DNA from: Bacteroidota bacterium | GTDB taxonomy: Bacteria; Bacteroidota; Bacteroidia; Bacteroidales; Dysgonomonadaceae | Length of the DNA: 32,395 nt | Reading direction: 5' to 3' | NCBI GenBank assembly: GCA_023388315.1 | Contig: JAEWGM010000015.1 | Location: 1 to 32,395 of the forward strand | In this document: positions 6,902 through 13,733 of the stretch, one piece after another | Numbering within the stretch: the stretch's first letter is position 1 | Layout of the letters: each line of letters begins with the position of its first letter | Notes under the pieces: model-generated | The model's database searches: none | What the model was told of the DNA's origin: nothing | The model's input: only the letters and a program-made list of their open reading frames with translations | Position numbers and translations under genes: made by a program

Positions 6902-8660
6902 AGTTATTACACCGGAAGGGATATCTGCCCAAGATGCATATGATCTATTTGTGGATGTTTTTTCTGACTTTTTTCAAGTACCGAGAAGTGGGCATACATT
7001 CTTAAATGGTTCTAGAGGTTCTGGAAAGAGTATGATGTTTCGATACATGATGCCTGATTGCCAAATTCTTAGAAGCAACAAAACCCTAAAAGATCTCGAT
7101 TATTTTGCACTATATATCCCAATCAAACTAACAGATATTAATTATCCAGAATTAGAAAAGTTAAAAACGAATTCTGTTACCTATTTTAATGAACATTTAT
7201 TAACTACATATATCTCTATTAAATGTTTTAATGATTTGTTGAAATATAAAGAAGAGGTAAATAATGCAATATCTGAGCTAGATACTTTTTATAATGAAAT
7301 CTTTTTATGGAGAACTGAAATTTCTGGACACGATATTTCCAGGTACAAATTAAAATTTGATGATGGAATAGGTTATATAAGAGAAATTATAAGGATTCTT
7401 GAAGCAATGTTTCAAGAATGCAACAAGTACTGTAAAGATATAATAATAGAAAGAAATATTACTTCTTCATATAACAAATCATTATGTACATATATTGATT
7501 TTTTGTATCCAATCTTGATCGAACTGAAGAACTTATCTTTTATGCCTCAAGACAAACCTATATACTTATTAATTGATGATGCTGGCTATTTAAATAAAAT
7601 TCAAACGGAAATTTTGAATACTTGGGTTTCATATAGGATGTCTCATGATATAAGTTTGAAAATTTCGACTCAATTTGACTACAAAACATATAAAACTGTT
7701 ACTAATAAATCAATAGATGCACCTCATGATTATTCTTTAGTTGACATTAATTCCATCTATACAAGTGACAAGAATAACTATTATAAAAGAATAGAAGACA
7801 TTGTTCAAAGGAGATTAGAAAAATATTTGAAAATAAAAGTTGACTCAAAAGTTTTTTTCCCTCCCAATCTTCAACAAGAAGAAGATATTAGAGATATTGC
7901 TTTATCGTTAAAAGAAAAACATCATAGTCCAGAAAAAACTTACGCAGGAAGTGATGCTGCCAAAAGATATGCATCTTCTGAATATCTAAAGTCTTTAAGG
8001 AGTAAAAGATCAGGAACAAATTTTAGCTATGCAGGTTTTGAAAATTTAGTTGCAATTTCCTCTGGAATCGTGAGACACTTTTTAGAACCTGCTTCAAAAA
8101 TGTACGCTAGTTTATTAGCACAAAAGAGAAATGATAACGAAATTGAATATATTCCATATCAGATACAAGATGGAGTTATTAAAGAGTATTCTGAAAGTTT
8201 TCTATCCAGTGAATTTGACAAAATACGAGATGACCTTGGACTTAAAGCGGAAGGAGAGAAATTAAGTAAAGCTGATAAATTACACAATTTAATAACAGGA
8301 TTGGGTGGGTTATTTAATTCGATTTTCGTATCCGAGAAATCAGAAAGAGTCGTTTTTTCTGTTGCGTTAACAGATATCCCGAATGATGAACTAAAAGAAA
8401 TCCTTCATCTTGCTATTCAATACGGATATTTACATCAAAGTAGTATTAGAAATAAACAAGGTACAGGTAGATGTGTTTTATATGTGTTAAGTAGAACATT
8501 AGCTCCCTTTTTTCAGCTTGAACCTAAAGGATTTAAAGGTTATCAATTCATGAAAAGTGAAGTGCTTTATTTATGTCTATATGATCCTCAAAGGTTTATT
8601 AAATTAGTAGCTCCTCAAAATGCTACTAAAGAAGATTATGGTCAATTAACTATTTTTTAA
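6882..8660 (+). CDS. AAA/ORC-CDC6-like P-loop ATPase
   Basis: The protein is 592 residues. Walker A is GSRGSGKS (43-50), Walker B is IYLLIDD (227-233), and ISTQ (261-264) sits where sensor 1 would be. A PHDYSLVDIN stretch (281-290) resembles a motif I associate with ORC/CDC6-like ATPases of conflict systems; that family name is from memory and unchecked. A long helical insert lies between Walker A and B, and the region after about 440 could be a winged-helix or target-sensing domain. The start at 6882 has a GGAGG site seven bases upstream; the ATG at 6840 would add 14 residues inside the HD gene without such a site. It probably uses ATP to sense or remodel nucleic acid and to control the neighbouring HD protein. 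Confidence 0.82.
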   Translation: MKKNPFEVITPEGISAQDAYDLFVDVFSDFFQVPRSGHTFLNGSRGSGKSMMFRYMMPDCQILRSNKTLKDLDYFALYIPIKLTDINYPELEKLKTNSVTYFNEHLLTTYISIKCFNDLLKYKEEVNNAISELDTFYNEIFLWRTEISGHDISRYKLKFDDGIGYIREIIRILEAMFQECNKYCKDIIIERNITSSYNKSLCTYIDFLYPILIELKNLSFMPQDKPIYLLIDDAGYLNKIQTEILNTWVSYRMSHDISLKISTQFDYKTYKTVTNKSIDAPHDYSLVDINSIYTSDKNNYYKRIEDIVQRRLEKYLKIKVDSKVFFPPNLQQEEDIRDIALSLKEKHHSPEKTYAGSDAAKRYASSEYLKSLRSKRSGTNFSYAGFENLVAISSGIVRHFLEPASKMYASLLAQKRNDNEIEYIPYQIQDGVIKEYSESFLSSEFDKIRDDLGLKAEGEKLSKADKLHNLITGLGGLFNSIFVSEKSERVVFSVALTDIPNDELKEILHLAIQYGYLHQSSIRNKQGTGRCVLYVLSRTLAPFFQLEPKGFKGYQFMKSEVLYLCLYDPQRFIKLVAPQNATKEDYGQLTIF

Positions 8661-8661
8661 A

Positions 8662-9621
8662 ATGAGAGTAGAAAAGAGCGAAATAATTAATGCTATTGGA
8701 AATGTAGATTTATATATATGTACATCTGGCTTTGAAAATCGTTCAATGACTTTGACGTTATTGATGGATCCAAAACTTGGGACTAAAGTAATTGCATTTC
8801 ATCAGAAAGATAATTATACGATATCAGGGCAAAACTTAATCCGTATGGAGGAGCATATGGATACAATTGAAAGAGTTGAATTTCCTAAAAACAGTCCTTT
8901 TGAAACCTTTGAAATAATAATTAGCAAAATAGATGATGTCATAGATCAATTATTTACTAGTAAAAAGGTTGATATAGTTGTTGATGTGACTGCTTTTACC
9001 AGAGAAGTGTTATTAATACTACTTAAAGTGTTAACCATACCGTATATCCAAGAAAAAACGGATGTGAAATTTGTTTATTTACCCGCAAAAGATTATCAGG
9101 AGGATTGGTTAACGAAAGGTATTAGATCAATTAGATCAATTCTTGGATATTCAGGATTAATCTCCCCTAGCAAACCTTCTTTGCTTGTAATGCTTACGGG
9201 TTTTGAGGAGGAGCGTATGCATACAATTATAGACATGTTTGAATCTCATCATGTTTTGCTAGGTAGACCTTGTGAAGAAAGCTCAATTAATGCAGATTTA
9301 TTTTCCAAAAGTGAATCGAAGTATATTGATTTAAAAAATGAATATGCTTCACTGTTAATCGAAGATGGATTTACGTTTTCTTGTCAGGATATACTGAAAA
9401 CTAAAAAAACTATTCTTGATATAAATAATAAATATAAAAGTGACTACAATATTATTATAGCTCCATTAAATAATAAAATATCAACTTTAGGTGTAGCTTT
9501 TGCTGCATTAGAACAAGAAAACATTCAGATATGCTATTCTTCTGCCAATCAGTATAATATTAACAACTATTCTGAAGAATGTGACTTCTTTTATTTATTT
9601 TCAATCAATGACTATTTGTAA
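8662..9621 (+). CDS. Unrecognised two-lobed protein with repeated GFE motifs
   Basis: I do not recognise this 319-residue protein by name. It seems to be built of two similar alpha/beta lobes. Each opens with a hydrophobic strand followed by a GFE-x-R type motif: YICTSGFENRS (18-28) and LLVMLTGFEEERM (174-186). The first lobe also carries VDIVVDVTAFTRE (103-115), a strand followed by Asp and Arg that could form part of an active site or ligand pocket. No signal peptide or membrane segment is seen, so it should be cytoplasmic. It begins one base after the ATPase stop and ends the cargo operon. It may be an effector or sensor working with the ATPase and HD protein. Confidence 0.7.
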   Translation: MRVEKSEIINAIGNVDLYICTSGFENRSMTLTLLMDPKLGTKVIAFHQKDNYTISGQNLIRMEEHMDTIERVEFPKNSPFETFEIIISKIDDVIDQLFTSKKVDIVVDVTAFTREVLLILLKVLTIPYIQEKTDVKFVYLPAKDYQEDWLTKGIRSIRSILGYSGLISPSKPSLLVMLTGFEEERMHTIIDMFESHHVLLGRPCEESSINADLFSKSESKYIDLKNEYASLLIEDGFTFSCQDILKTKKTILDINNKYKSDYNIIIAPLNNKISTLGVAFAALEQENIQICYSSANQYNINNYSEECDFFYLFSINDYL

Positions 9622-9649
9622 GTTAAGTCGTTCCTTTATTATTCGTTCC

Positions 9650-9689
9650 GGCAAATTTCTTTTGCTTCTCTTACCTTTATTTGCCTTTT
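9650..9689 (+). terminator. Weak candidate terminator after the cargo operon
   Basis: GGCAAAT (9650-9656) can pair with ATTTGCC (9679-9685), followed by only four T. The 22-nt loop is long. It sits 29 nt after the last cargo gene, in the 134-nt gap that separates it from the convergent pcfJ-like gene. Nothing else is evident in that gap. Confidence 0.33.
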
Positions 9690-9755
9690 CCTCAAAGAAA
9701 AGAAGCCCTCGAAAAATTGTTAAAATTTACGAGGCAGTCAGAAGAAATGAAATAA

Positions 9756-11039
9756 TCAAGCACTCATCCGCTTTCGGATAAGGTGTGCGTTTCGGTTCAC
9801 GAGTGAAACGATTTGGTCGTGCCATTCCGTATTTTGGTTCATAAGCCCGCGAGATTGAATAACTTGTAAACTCGTCAGTGAAACTTCCACGGTTTCAATT
9901 CGCTTTCCGTTAATCTGTGCCGAAAAAACGAGCGTGTCGGGTTTTAGAAAATATTCGTTTGTAAATACGCAGTGTTTCAATATATTACCTTCTTCAAGAA
10001 ACTCGTTTACGTCTTTCAAAACCCGCACGTGCAACTGTCCGTCCGAAAATTCTAATCCGATAAAATGCGCTTTCAAGTCGCTGTAAACCTGCTCGTTTTT
10101 CAGTAAGCTTTTTCGTTTTTCTTCCCGTTTTTGGCGTTCCGTCCACGCTTGTTTTTTGAGCATCCACCGGTCGTGTTCCGCTCTTAAATCAGCCGGACAT
10201 ACAAATTTGGCGTTGGATAAATCTTTCCCGAAAAACCGCAGTAAATCCACGTAATCGCACCACAACGAGGCATCCGAAACGGTGTACTTGTTGCGAATAC
10301 AAATCCGAATGCTTGCCCAAAAATCATCCAAACTTTGCGAACGTTTGATAGAAAAATAACGAAATAACTCAATCTGCTTTGATTTCAGCAAGGTTTCCAT
10401 CCGACTGTCGGACAAGATGTTTCGTAAAAAGTTTCGGGGCGAAAGCCCGTGAAAATCGCCACGAAAACCGTTGCGTTTCACTTCGGGAATAAAGCGTCTG
10501 TGCGGATAGGTGGAGATGGGCGAAATAAAATGTGCATCTCGTTCTTGGCGTATTTCGAGGTCGGACGACCAATTCCAAACATCGCAATAAAACACGCTCA
10601 TGCATCGCGAACGTGCCATTATCTCGCATTTTCCGCTCGGCGATATCCAGTGTTGCACCACTTCCCGACAAAACTGTTGTGCCGGATAACCTGCTCGGCA
10701 GTATTTTTCCAAAAAGAAATAGCGCAAGACTTGAAAACCACCGCAAACGGTTATCATACCGAAATATTCCTTTTGCGAAAATGTCTGTTTGCGGGTGTCA
10801 ATCACTTGCAAATCTATGTTGCAATTTGGACACGTACAACCGCATATACTCTCATATAAAGCGTGTCCGCCTTTCCACGAGTGTCCGCACACTAAACACG
10901 TGAGCGTTCCGTTTTTCAGCCGTCGGGCTTGTTGGTCAAAACAGTTTTGATATGCCCAATCCTGCTGTTTTTGAGTGATTTTGGCAAGTCGCTTACTTTG
11001 TTCGGCGACTTGCTTTTGAAGTTTTGTTCTTGGTTTCAT
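9756..11039 (-). CDS. PcfJ-like mobile-element protein
   Basis: The 427-residue protein resembles the PcfJ family carried by conjugative plasmids and Bacteroidetes conjugative transposons, whose function is unknown. The N-terminal part has zinc-binding cysteine pairs CLVCGHSW and CGCTCPNC at about residues 48-75. The C-terminal part contains the family-type block LKDVNEFLEEGNILKHCVFTNEYFLKPDTLVFSA. The gene starts within the pcfK-like stop (ATGA overlap), so the two are translated together. Base composition returns to that of the tra genes here, marking the right limit of the AT-rich cargo. Confidence 0.83.
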   Translation of the reverse strand: MKPRTKLQKQVAEQSKRLAKITQKQQDWAYQNCFDQQARRLKNGTLTCLVCGHSWKGGHALYESICGCTCPNCNIDLQVIDTRKQTFSQKEYFGMITVCGGFQVLRYFFLEKYCRAGYPAQQFCREVVQHWISPSGKCEIMARSRCMSVFYCDVWNWSSDLEIRQERDAHFISPISTYPHRRFIPEVKRNGFRGDFHGLSPRNFLRNILSDSRMETLLKSKQIELFRYFSIKRSQSLDDFWASIRICIRNKYTVSDASLWCDYVDLLRFFGKDLSNAKFVCPADLRAEHDRWMLKKQAWTERQKREEKRKSLLKNEQVYSDLKAHFIGLEFSDGQLHVRVLKDVNEFLEEGNILKHCVFTNEYFLKPDTLVFSAQINGKRIETVEVSLTSLQVIQSRGLMNQNTEWHDQIVSLVNRNAHLIRKRMSA

Positions 11040-11449
11040 AGGTCGAAAAGAGTTTTTTGAATACTTGGTTCGGATTGTACATTCGGGCGTTTTCTCACTT
11101 TTGTCATTCGCTCGTGAAACTCGTTTTCTGTTCGCTTAATGGCGTTCTGCCGCGCCTGTTCTTTTTCTTCGGCGGTCAGTTCAACGGTGTGGTTTACCAC
11201 CACTTTGCAACCTATCGGATTACCGACTTCGATATCTTTCTCGTCGTAATAATGTACAGCCATCGAGTAGATTTCTTCATCGGCAAAACCATTGCACCCG
11301 CTCTGCTTCACGCAATTGAGTATGTAGGTACAACAATCGTCTATATTCTTATCGGGATTGCTGAATGACACGGCAAAGAGTTCGTCCGTTTCGGCTCGGT
11401 CTCTCAAATAGGTTTCAATGGTATGCTTAAAATGTTCTGTTGATTTCAT
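11036..11449 (-). CDS. PcfK-like mobile-element protein
   Basis: This is a 137-residue protein of the PcfK-like family that normally accompanies PcfJ in conjugative elements; its function is unknown. Family-like stretches are FKHTIETYLRDRAETDELFA near the start, CTYILNCVKQSGCNGFADEEIYSMAVHYYDE, and a charged helix (ELTAEEKEQARQNAIKRTE) before the C-terminal IQKTLFDL. It overlaps the pcfJ-like start by four bases. Confidence 0.82.
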   Translation of the reverse strand: MKSTEHFKHTIETYLRDRAETDELFAVSFSNPDKNIDDCCTYILNCVKQSGCNGFADEEIYSMAVHYYDEKDIEVGNPIGCKVVVNHTVELTAEEKEQARQNAIKRTENEFHERMTKVRKRPNVQSEPSIQKTLFDL

Positions 11450-11463
11450 TTTTCTGAATGTTT

Positions 11464-11487
11464 AGCCCCCAAACCCCAAAGGGGGCT
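11464..11487. repeat. C-run/G-run palindrome, copy 4
   Basis: AGCCCCC at the left pairs exactly with GGGGGCT at the right around an ACCCC-containing centre. It is intergenic, just upstream of the pcfK-like gene and downstream of the next small gene, and belongs to the same repeat family as the copies at 127-158 and 2942-2971. Confidence 0.6.
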
Positions 11488-11504
11488 TTACGGGGGATGT
11501 TAAT

Positions 11505-11978
11505 TTAATGAAGTTGAATAATTTTGATGCTTTCTTGATGATGGTTCAGAATTTGTGAAACGGAAAACTCCGCTGTGTAAAATTCTTCTCCGGAATGTTT
11601 ACCGTAAGCAGAATACATTGCCGTTCCATAACGGTATAGCGACAACCGATAAGTGTCCAATCGATTTTCCGGCATAAGAAATGTTTCCTGCTCGTTTTCG
11701 TCCAATTCCACAAAAGTCCACTCTTTTTTGCCCAAAACTTGGTTGATTTCGGTTTGCGTTTTCTCGTCTGCACGGTAAAAATCAACCGATGTGTCGTAAT
11801 AATTGAGCGAAGCAAAACCTATTTCGTTCTCAACGGATTGCACGGATTTCAGCCGTTGTTGCATCTGTTCTTTCCATTCTGCCGTGCAATGGATTAAAGC
11901 GTAGTGGCAGTTGTCCCAATCGCTGTCGGTATCGGCTTTTACCAAAATATAGTCTGTGTTGTTTGATGCTTTTTTCAT
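11505..11978 (-). CDS. Hypothetical element protein, 157 residues
   Basis: I do not recognise this soluble, acidic protein. It has no signal peptide or membrane segment and contains many aromatic residues (DWDNCHYALIHCTAEWKEQM, FYRADEKTQTEINQVLGKKEWTFVELDENE). It lies in a run of small minus-strand genes between the integrase module and pcfK/pcfJ, a position normally filled by conserved accessory genes of Bacteroidetes conjugative elements. Confidence 0.72.
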   Translation of the reverse strand: MKKASNNTDYILVKADTDSDWDNCHYALIHCTAEWKEQMQQRLKSVQSVENEIGFASLNYYDTSVDFYRADEKTQTEINQVLGKKEWTFVELDENEQETFLMPENRLDTYRLSLYRYGTAMYSAYGKHSGEEFYTAEFSVSQILNHHQESIKIIQLH

Positions 11979-11997
11979 TTTTTGAGTGTTTTGATTG

Positions 11998-12225
11998 TTA
12001 AAATAAAGTTGCCAAAATCAACCCGATTACGGCGATGATAAACGCCCATCTCAGCACCTTGAAGAAAATGTAAAGCGTTGTGCGGATGATGAATTTCAGC
12101 ACGGCAAATGCCGTAAAAATCATTGCAAGCGTTACCATTTCTTTGGTTAGGATAACCGAAACGGCGTAAACCGTTCCGATTATCAGAATTAAAGCTACTA
12201 TCAGCCGTAAAGAGATTGTTTTCAT
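11998..12225 (-). CDS. Small membrane protein, 75 residues
   Basis: The sequence is almost wholly hydrophobic, with about three membrane helices: SLRLIVALILIIGTVYAVSVIL, EMVTLAMIFTAFAVLKFII and WAFIIAVIGLILATLF. A longer frame at 11975-12322 on the same strand overlaps it but has shadow-like composition, so I chose this one. It starts six bases after the upstream gene's stop and is probably in the same operon. Function unknown. Confidence 0.66.
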   Translation of the reverse strand: MKTISLRLIVALILIIGTVYAVSVILTKEMVTLAMIFTAFAVLKFIIRTTLYIFFKVLRWAFIIAVIGLILATLF

Positions 12226-12230
12226 TGCGA

Positions 12231-12572
12231 TTAGTGTTTAGTGGGATGAATTTCAACGATTTCGTCGATACGTCCCAAAAGGATACTTCGCAAACTCGTC
12301 TTGTCGGGTGCGTAGTACTCAAACCAATGGCCGTATTGCTTTACCACATACTTTTTCAGTACGTCTGAAAAATCGAAACGGTAACCCATCAGCGGAACGG
12401 ATGTTCTGAAATAGGCATTGCTCCTCACGTTCTCGGCAAGCCAATTCTTTTCGGCTCGGTTCATTGGTTCGCCATTGTTGAGTTTAATTCTCAACTGATA
12501 GGCTCTGCTGTCGGAATAGGTATCCAACGGCGGAATATCGTGCGATACGAATTTGGTGGCTATGGGTTTCAT
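12231..12572 (-). CDS. Hypothetical element protein, 113 residues
   Basis: This is a small soluble protein with no recognised domain. The segment MNRAEKNWLAENVRSNAYFRTSVPLMGYRFDFSDVLKKYVVKQYGHW looks like the conserved core of an accessory protein common in Bacteroides-type conjugative elements, but that is a memory-based impression. Its start overlaps the previous gene's stop (ATGA), indicating coupled translation. Confidence 0.72.
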   Translation of the reverse strand: MKPIATKFVSHDIPPLDTYSDSRAYQLRIKLNNGEPMNRAEKNWLAENVRSNAYFRTSVPLMGYRFDFSDVLKKYVVKQYGHWFEYYAPDKTSLRSILLGRIDEIVEIHPTKH

Positions 12573-12946
12573 ACGGCTTGTTTTTGAGGATTAAGACTAA
12601 AAAAATGATGTAATACGACTTCCAAAAAAGCATCGGGATGAATGTAGTTTTCAAAAGGCATTTCTACGCTCTGCACCTCTTTCCCGAAACAATCCCAATC
12701 CACATAATCTGCCAACTTGAACAGTTTTACCGCTTTTCCTGTGATATAAGCCGTCAGAAATTCCGACCTGTAACCCACTTGGCACATTAAAAATTCGCAC
12801 TTACTCAAAGGCTCATTACCTTCTACCACTGCCATTAACTGAACTTTTGTTCCCCCACAATTTATGCGGTAATGCGAGGAGGTGTCGCTTCGTTTCCCGA
12901 AATTTTTTTCTGTATATTTTTCTGACTGTTTCATAATTTCTGACAT
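12569..12946 (-). CDS. Hypothetical element protein, about 125 residues
   Basis: No family is recognised. The frame is open up to 13036, but the upstream part (MPKPCIRRKHYLF...) reads into an inverted-repeat region that looks non-coding. I therefore prefer ATG 12946 (MSEIMKQSEKYTEKN), which follows a run of A typical of Bacteroidota leaders; 12934 (MKQSEK) is also possible. The product is soluble, with the core HYRINCGGTKVQLMAVVEGNEPLSKCEFLMCQVGYRSEFLTAYI. It is the first gene of the four-gene small operon. Confidence 0.65.
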   Translation of the reverse strand: MSEIMKQSEKYTEKNFGKRSDTSSHYRINCGGTKVQLMAVVEGNEPLSKCEFLMCQVGYRSEFLTAYITGKAVKLFKLADYVDWDCFGKEVQSVEMPFENYIHPDAFLEVVLHHFFSLNPQKQAV

Positions 12947-13014
12947 TTTTTTTTGCGTCCAAAGGTCGGAGTATGCCTGTTTCGTTTCGCGGGCTTCAAA
13001 AAGGTAGTGCTTTC

Positions 13015-13109
13015 GGCGGATGCAAGGTTTTGGCAAAAAATACGCTCGCCCGAAGGGAAAGAGGAAGATTTTTTAGACAAACCCGGAAGGGCTCGACCTT
13101 GCATCCGCC
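13015..13109. repeat. Long-spaced perfect inverted repeat
   Basis: GGCGGATGCAAGGT (13015-13028) is repeated perfectly in inverse orientation as ACCTTGCATCCGCC (13096-13109), with partly matching flanks (GTGcTT against GTGtTT). The 67-nt interior has no gene. The roughly 330-nt gap from 12947 to 13274 holds this structure and a terminator, and no convincing coding frame. It could be a structured RNA, a regulator-binding region or a processing site of the element. Confidence 0.6.
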
Positions 13110-13217
13110 AGAAACACGTTTTACCTTTGCCCGATGAACGAAACAATACTCAGCCTATCCCAAAAAATCGGGAAGAACAATAATGAAGTCAGATTATAAC
13201 CGGAAAGTGTAAAAACG

Positions 13218-13257
13218 AAAAAAAGGATAATCTCTTTGCAGAAACTATCCTTTTTCA
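13218..13257 (-). terminator. Bidirectional-looking terminator after DUF1896
   Basis: AAAAAGGATA (13220-13229) pairs with TATCCTTTTT (13246-13255) around a 16-nt loop, with A-run and T-run flanks, so it could work on both strands. It lies 18 nt past the DUF1896 stop and most likely ends the integrase-DUF1896 transcript. Confidence 0.72.
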
Positions 13258-13274
13258 AATATCGAGAAAAAAAG

Positions 13275-13733
13275 CTACGCTTTCAAGCTTTTCAAAAGGT
13301 TGTTGTTGTCGATAACGAGTTGGATTGTACCCGTTAATTCTGTATAAAGCAAATTGTATTCGGGCTTTTCGTCGAATTTGTCGTCAGGATTATACTTGTC
13401 GATGGTTGCCTTCACTGCATCGTTTTTCAGCAGGAGTAAACTTAATTCCGAAGTGAGTTCAGCAGGAACTTCATCCGAAAATTCGTTGTCAAGAATTTGC
13501 TCAATAAAAAAGTATTCCGAAAAATGCAATCCTTCAAACAGTGTTTGCAAGGCTGTTTCATCGGCTTCGTCGGGTGTTGCTCCGTCAAGAAAGTTTTCCT
13601 CGTAAATTTTAGCCGACATATCGGCTCGCTCGGAAATAAAGCGTTCGTCTGCCAGTCGGTGCGGATGGTAATCTTTCAGGTAAGTTTCCAATCTGAGTCG
13701 GTAATACGACAGTTCTTTTTTTGTTGTTTTCAT
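13275..13733 (-). CDS. DUF1896 family protein
   Basis: The 152-residue protein matches the DUF1896 family found on Bacteroidetes mobile elements. Recognisable blocks are ELSYYRLRLETYLKDYHPHRLADERFISERAD, ALQTLFEGLHFSEYFFIEQILDNEF and YNLLYTELTGTIQLVIDNNNLL. It is acidic and soluble, and its function is unknown. Its start overlaps the integrase stop (ATGA), so it is co-expressed with the recombinase and may help excision or integration, which is inference. Confidence 0.87.
   Translation of the reverse strand: MKTTKKELSYYRLRLETYLKDYHPHRLADERFISERADMSAKIYEENFLDGATPDEADETALQTLFEGLHFSEYFFIEQILDNEFSDEVPAELTSELSLLLLKNDAVKATIDKYNPDDKFDEKPEYNLLYTELTGTIQLVIDNNNLLKSLKA

Noticed and set aside
8662..9621. 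Phosphoribosyltransferase effector
   Set aside because: The typical PRPP-binding signature with paired acidic residues followed by Thr/Gly-rich loop is not seen, so I left the protein unassigned.
9581..9781. A 66-codon frame beginning inside the last cargo gene
   Set aside because: It overlaps the end of the real gene in another frame and runs into the convergent pcfJ-like gene. It has no start signal, and its hydrophobic stretch comes from a T-rich region.
11975..12322. A 115-codon frame on the - strand overlapping the 75-residue membrane protein
   Set aside because: The membrane protein frame has coherent helices and operon spacing. This one overlaps it and the neighbouring gene with shadow-like residue content.
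12953..13183. A 76-codon frame on the + strand over the inverted repeat
   Set aside because: Its composition is that of a read through a palindromic, structured region, it opposes the flanking operons and has no recognisable domain or start signal.
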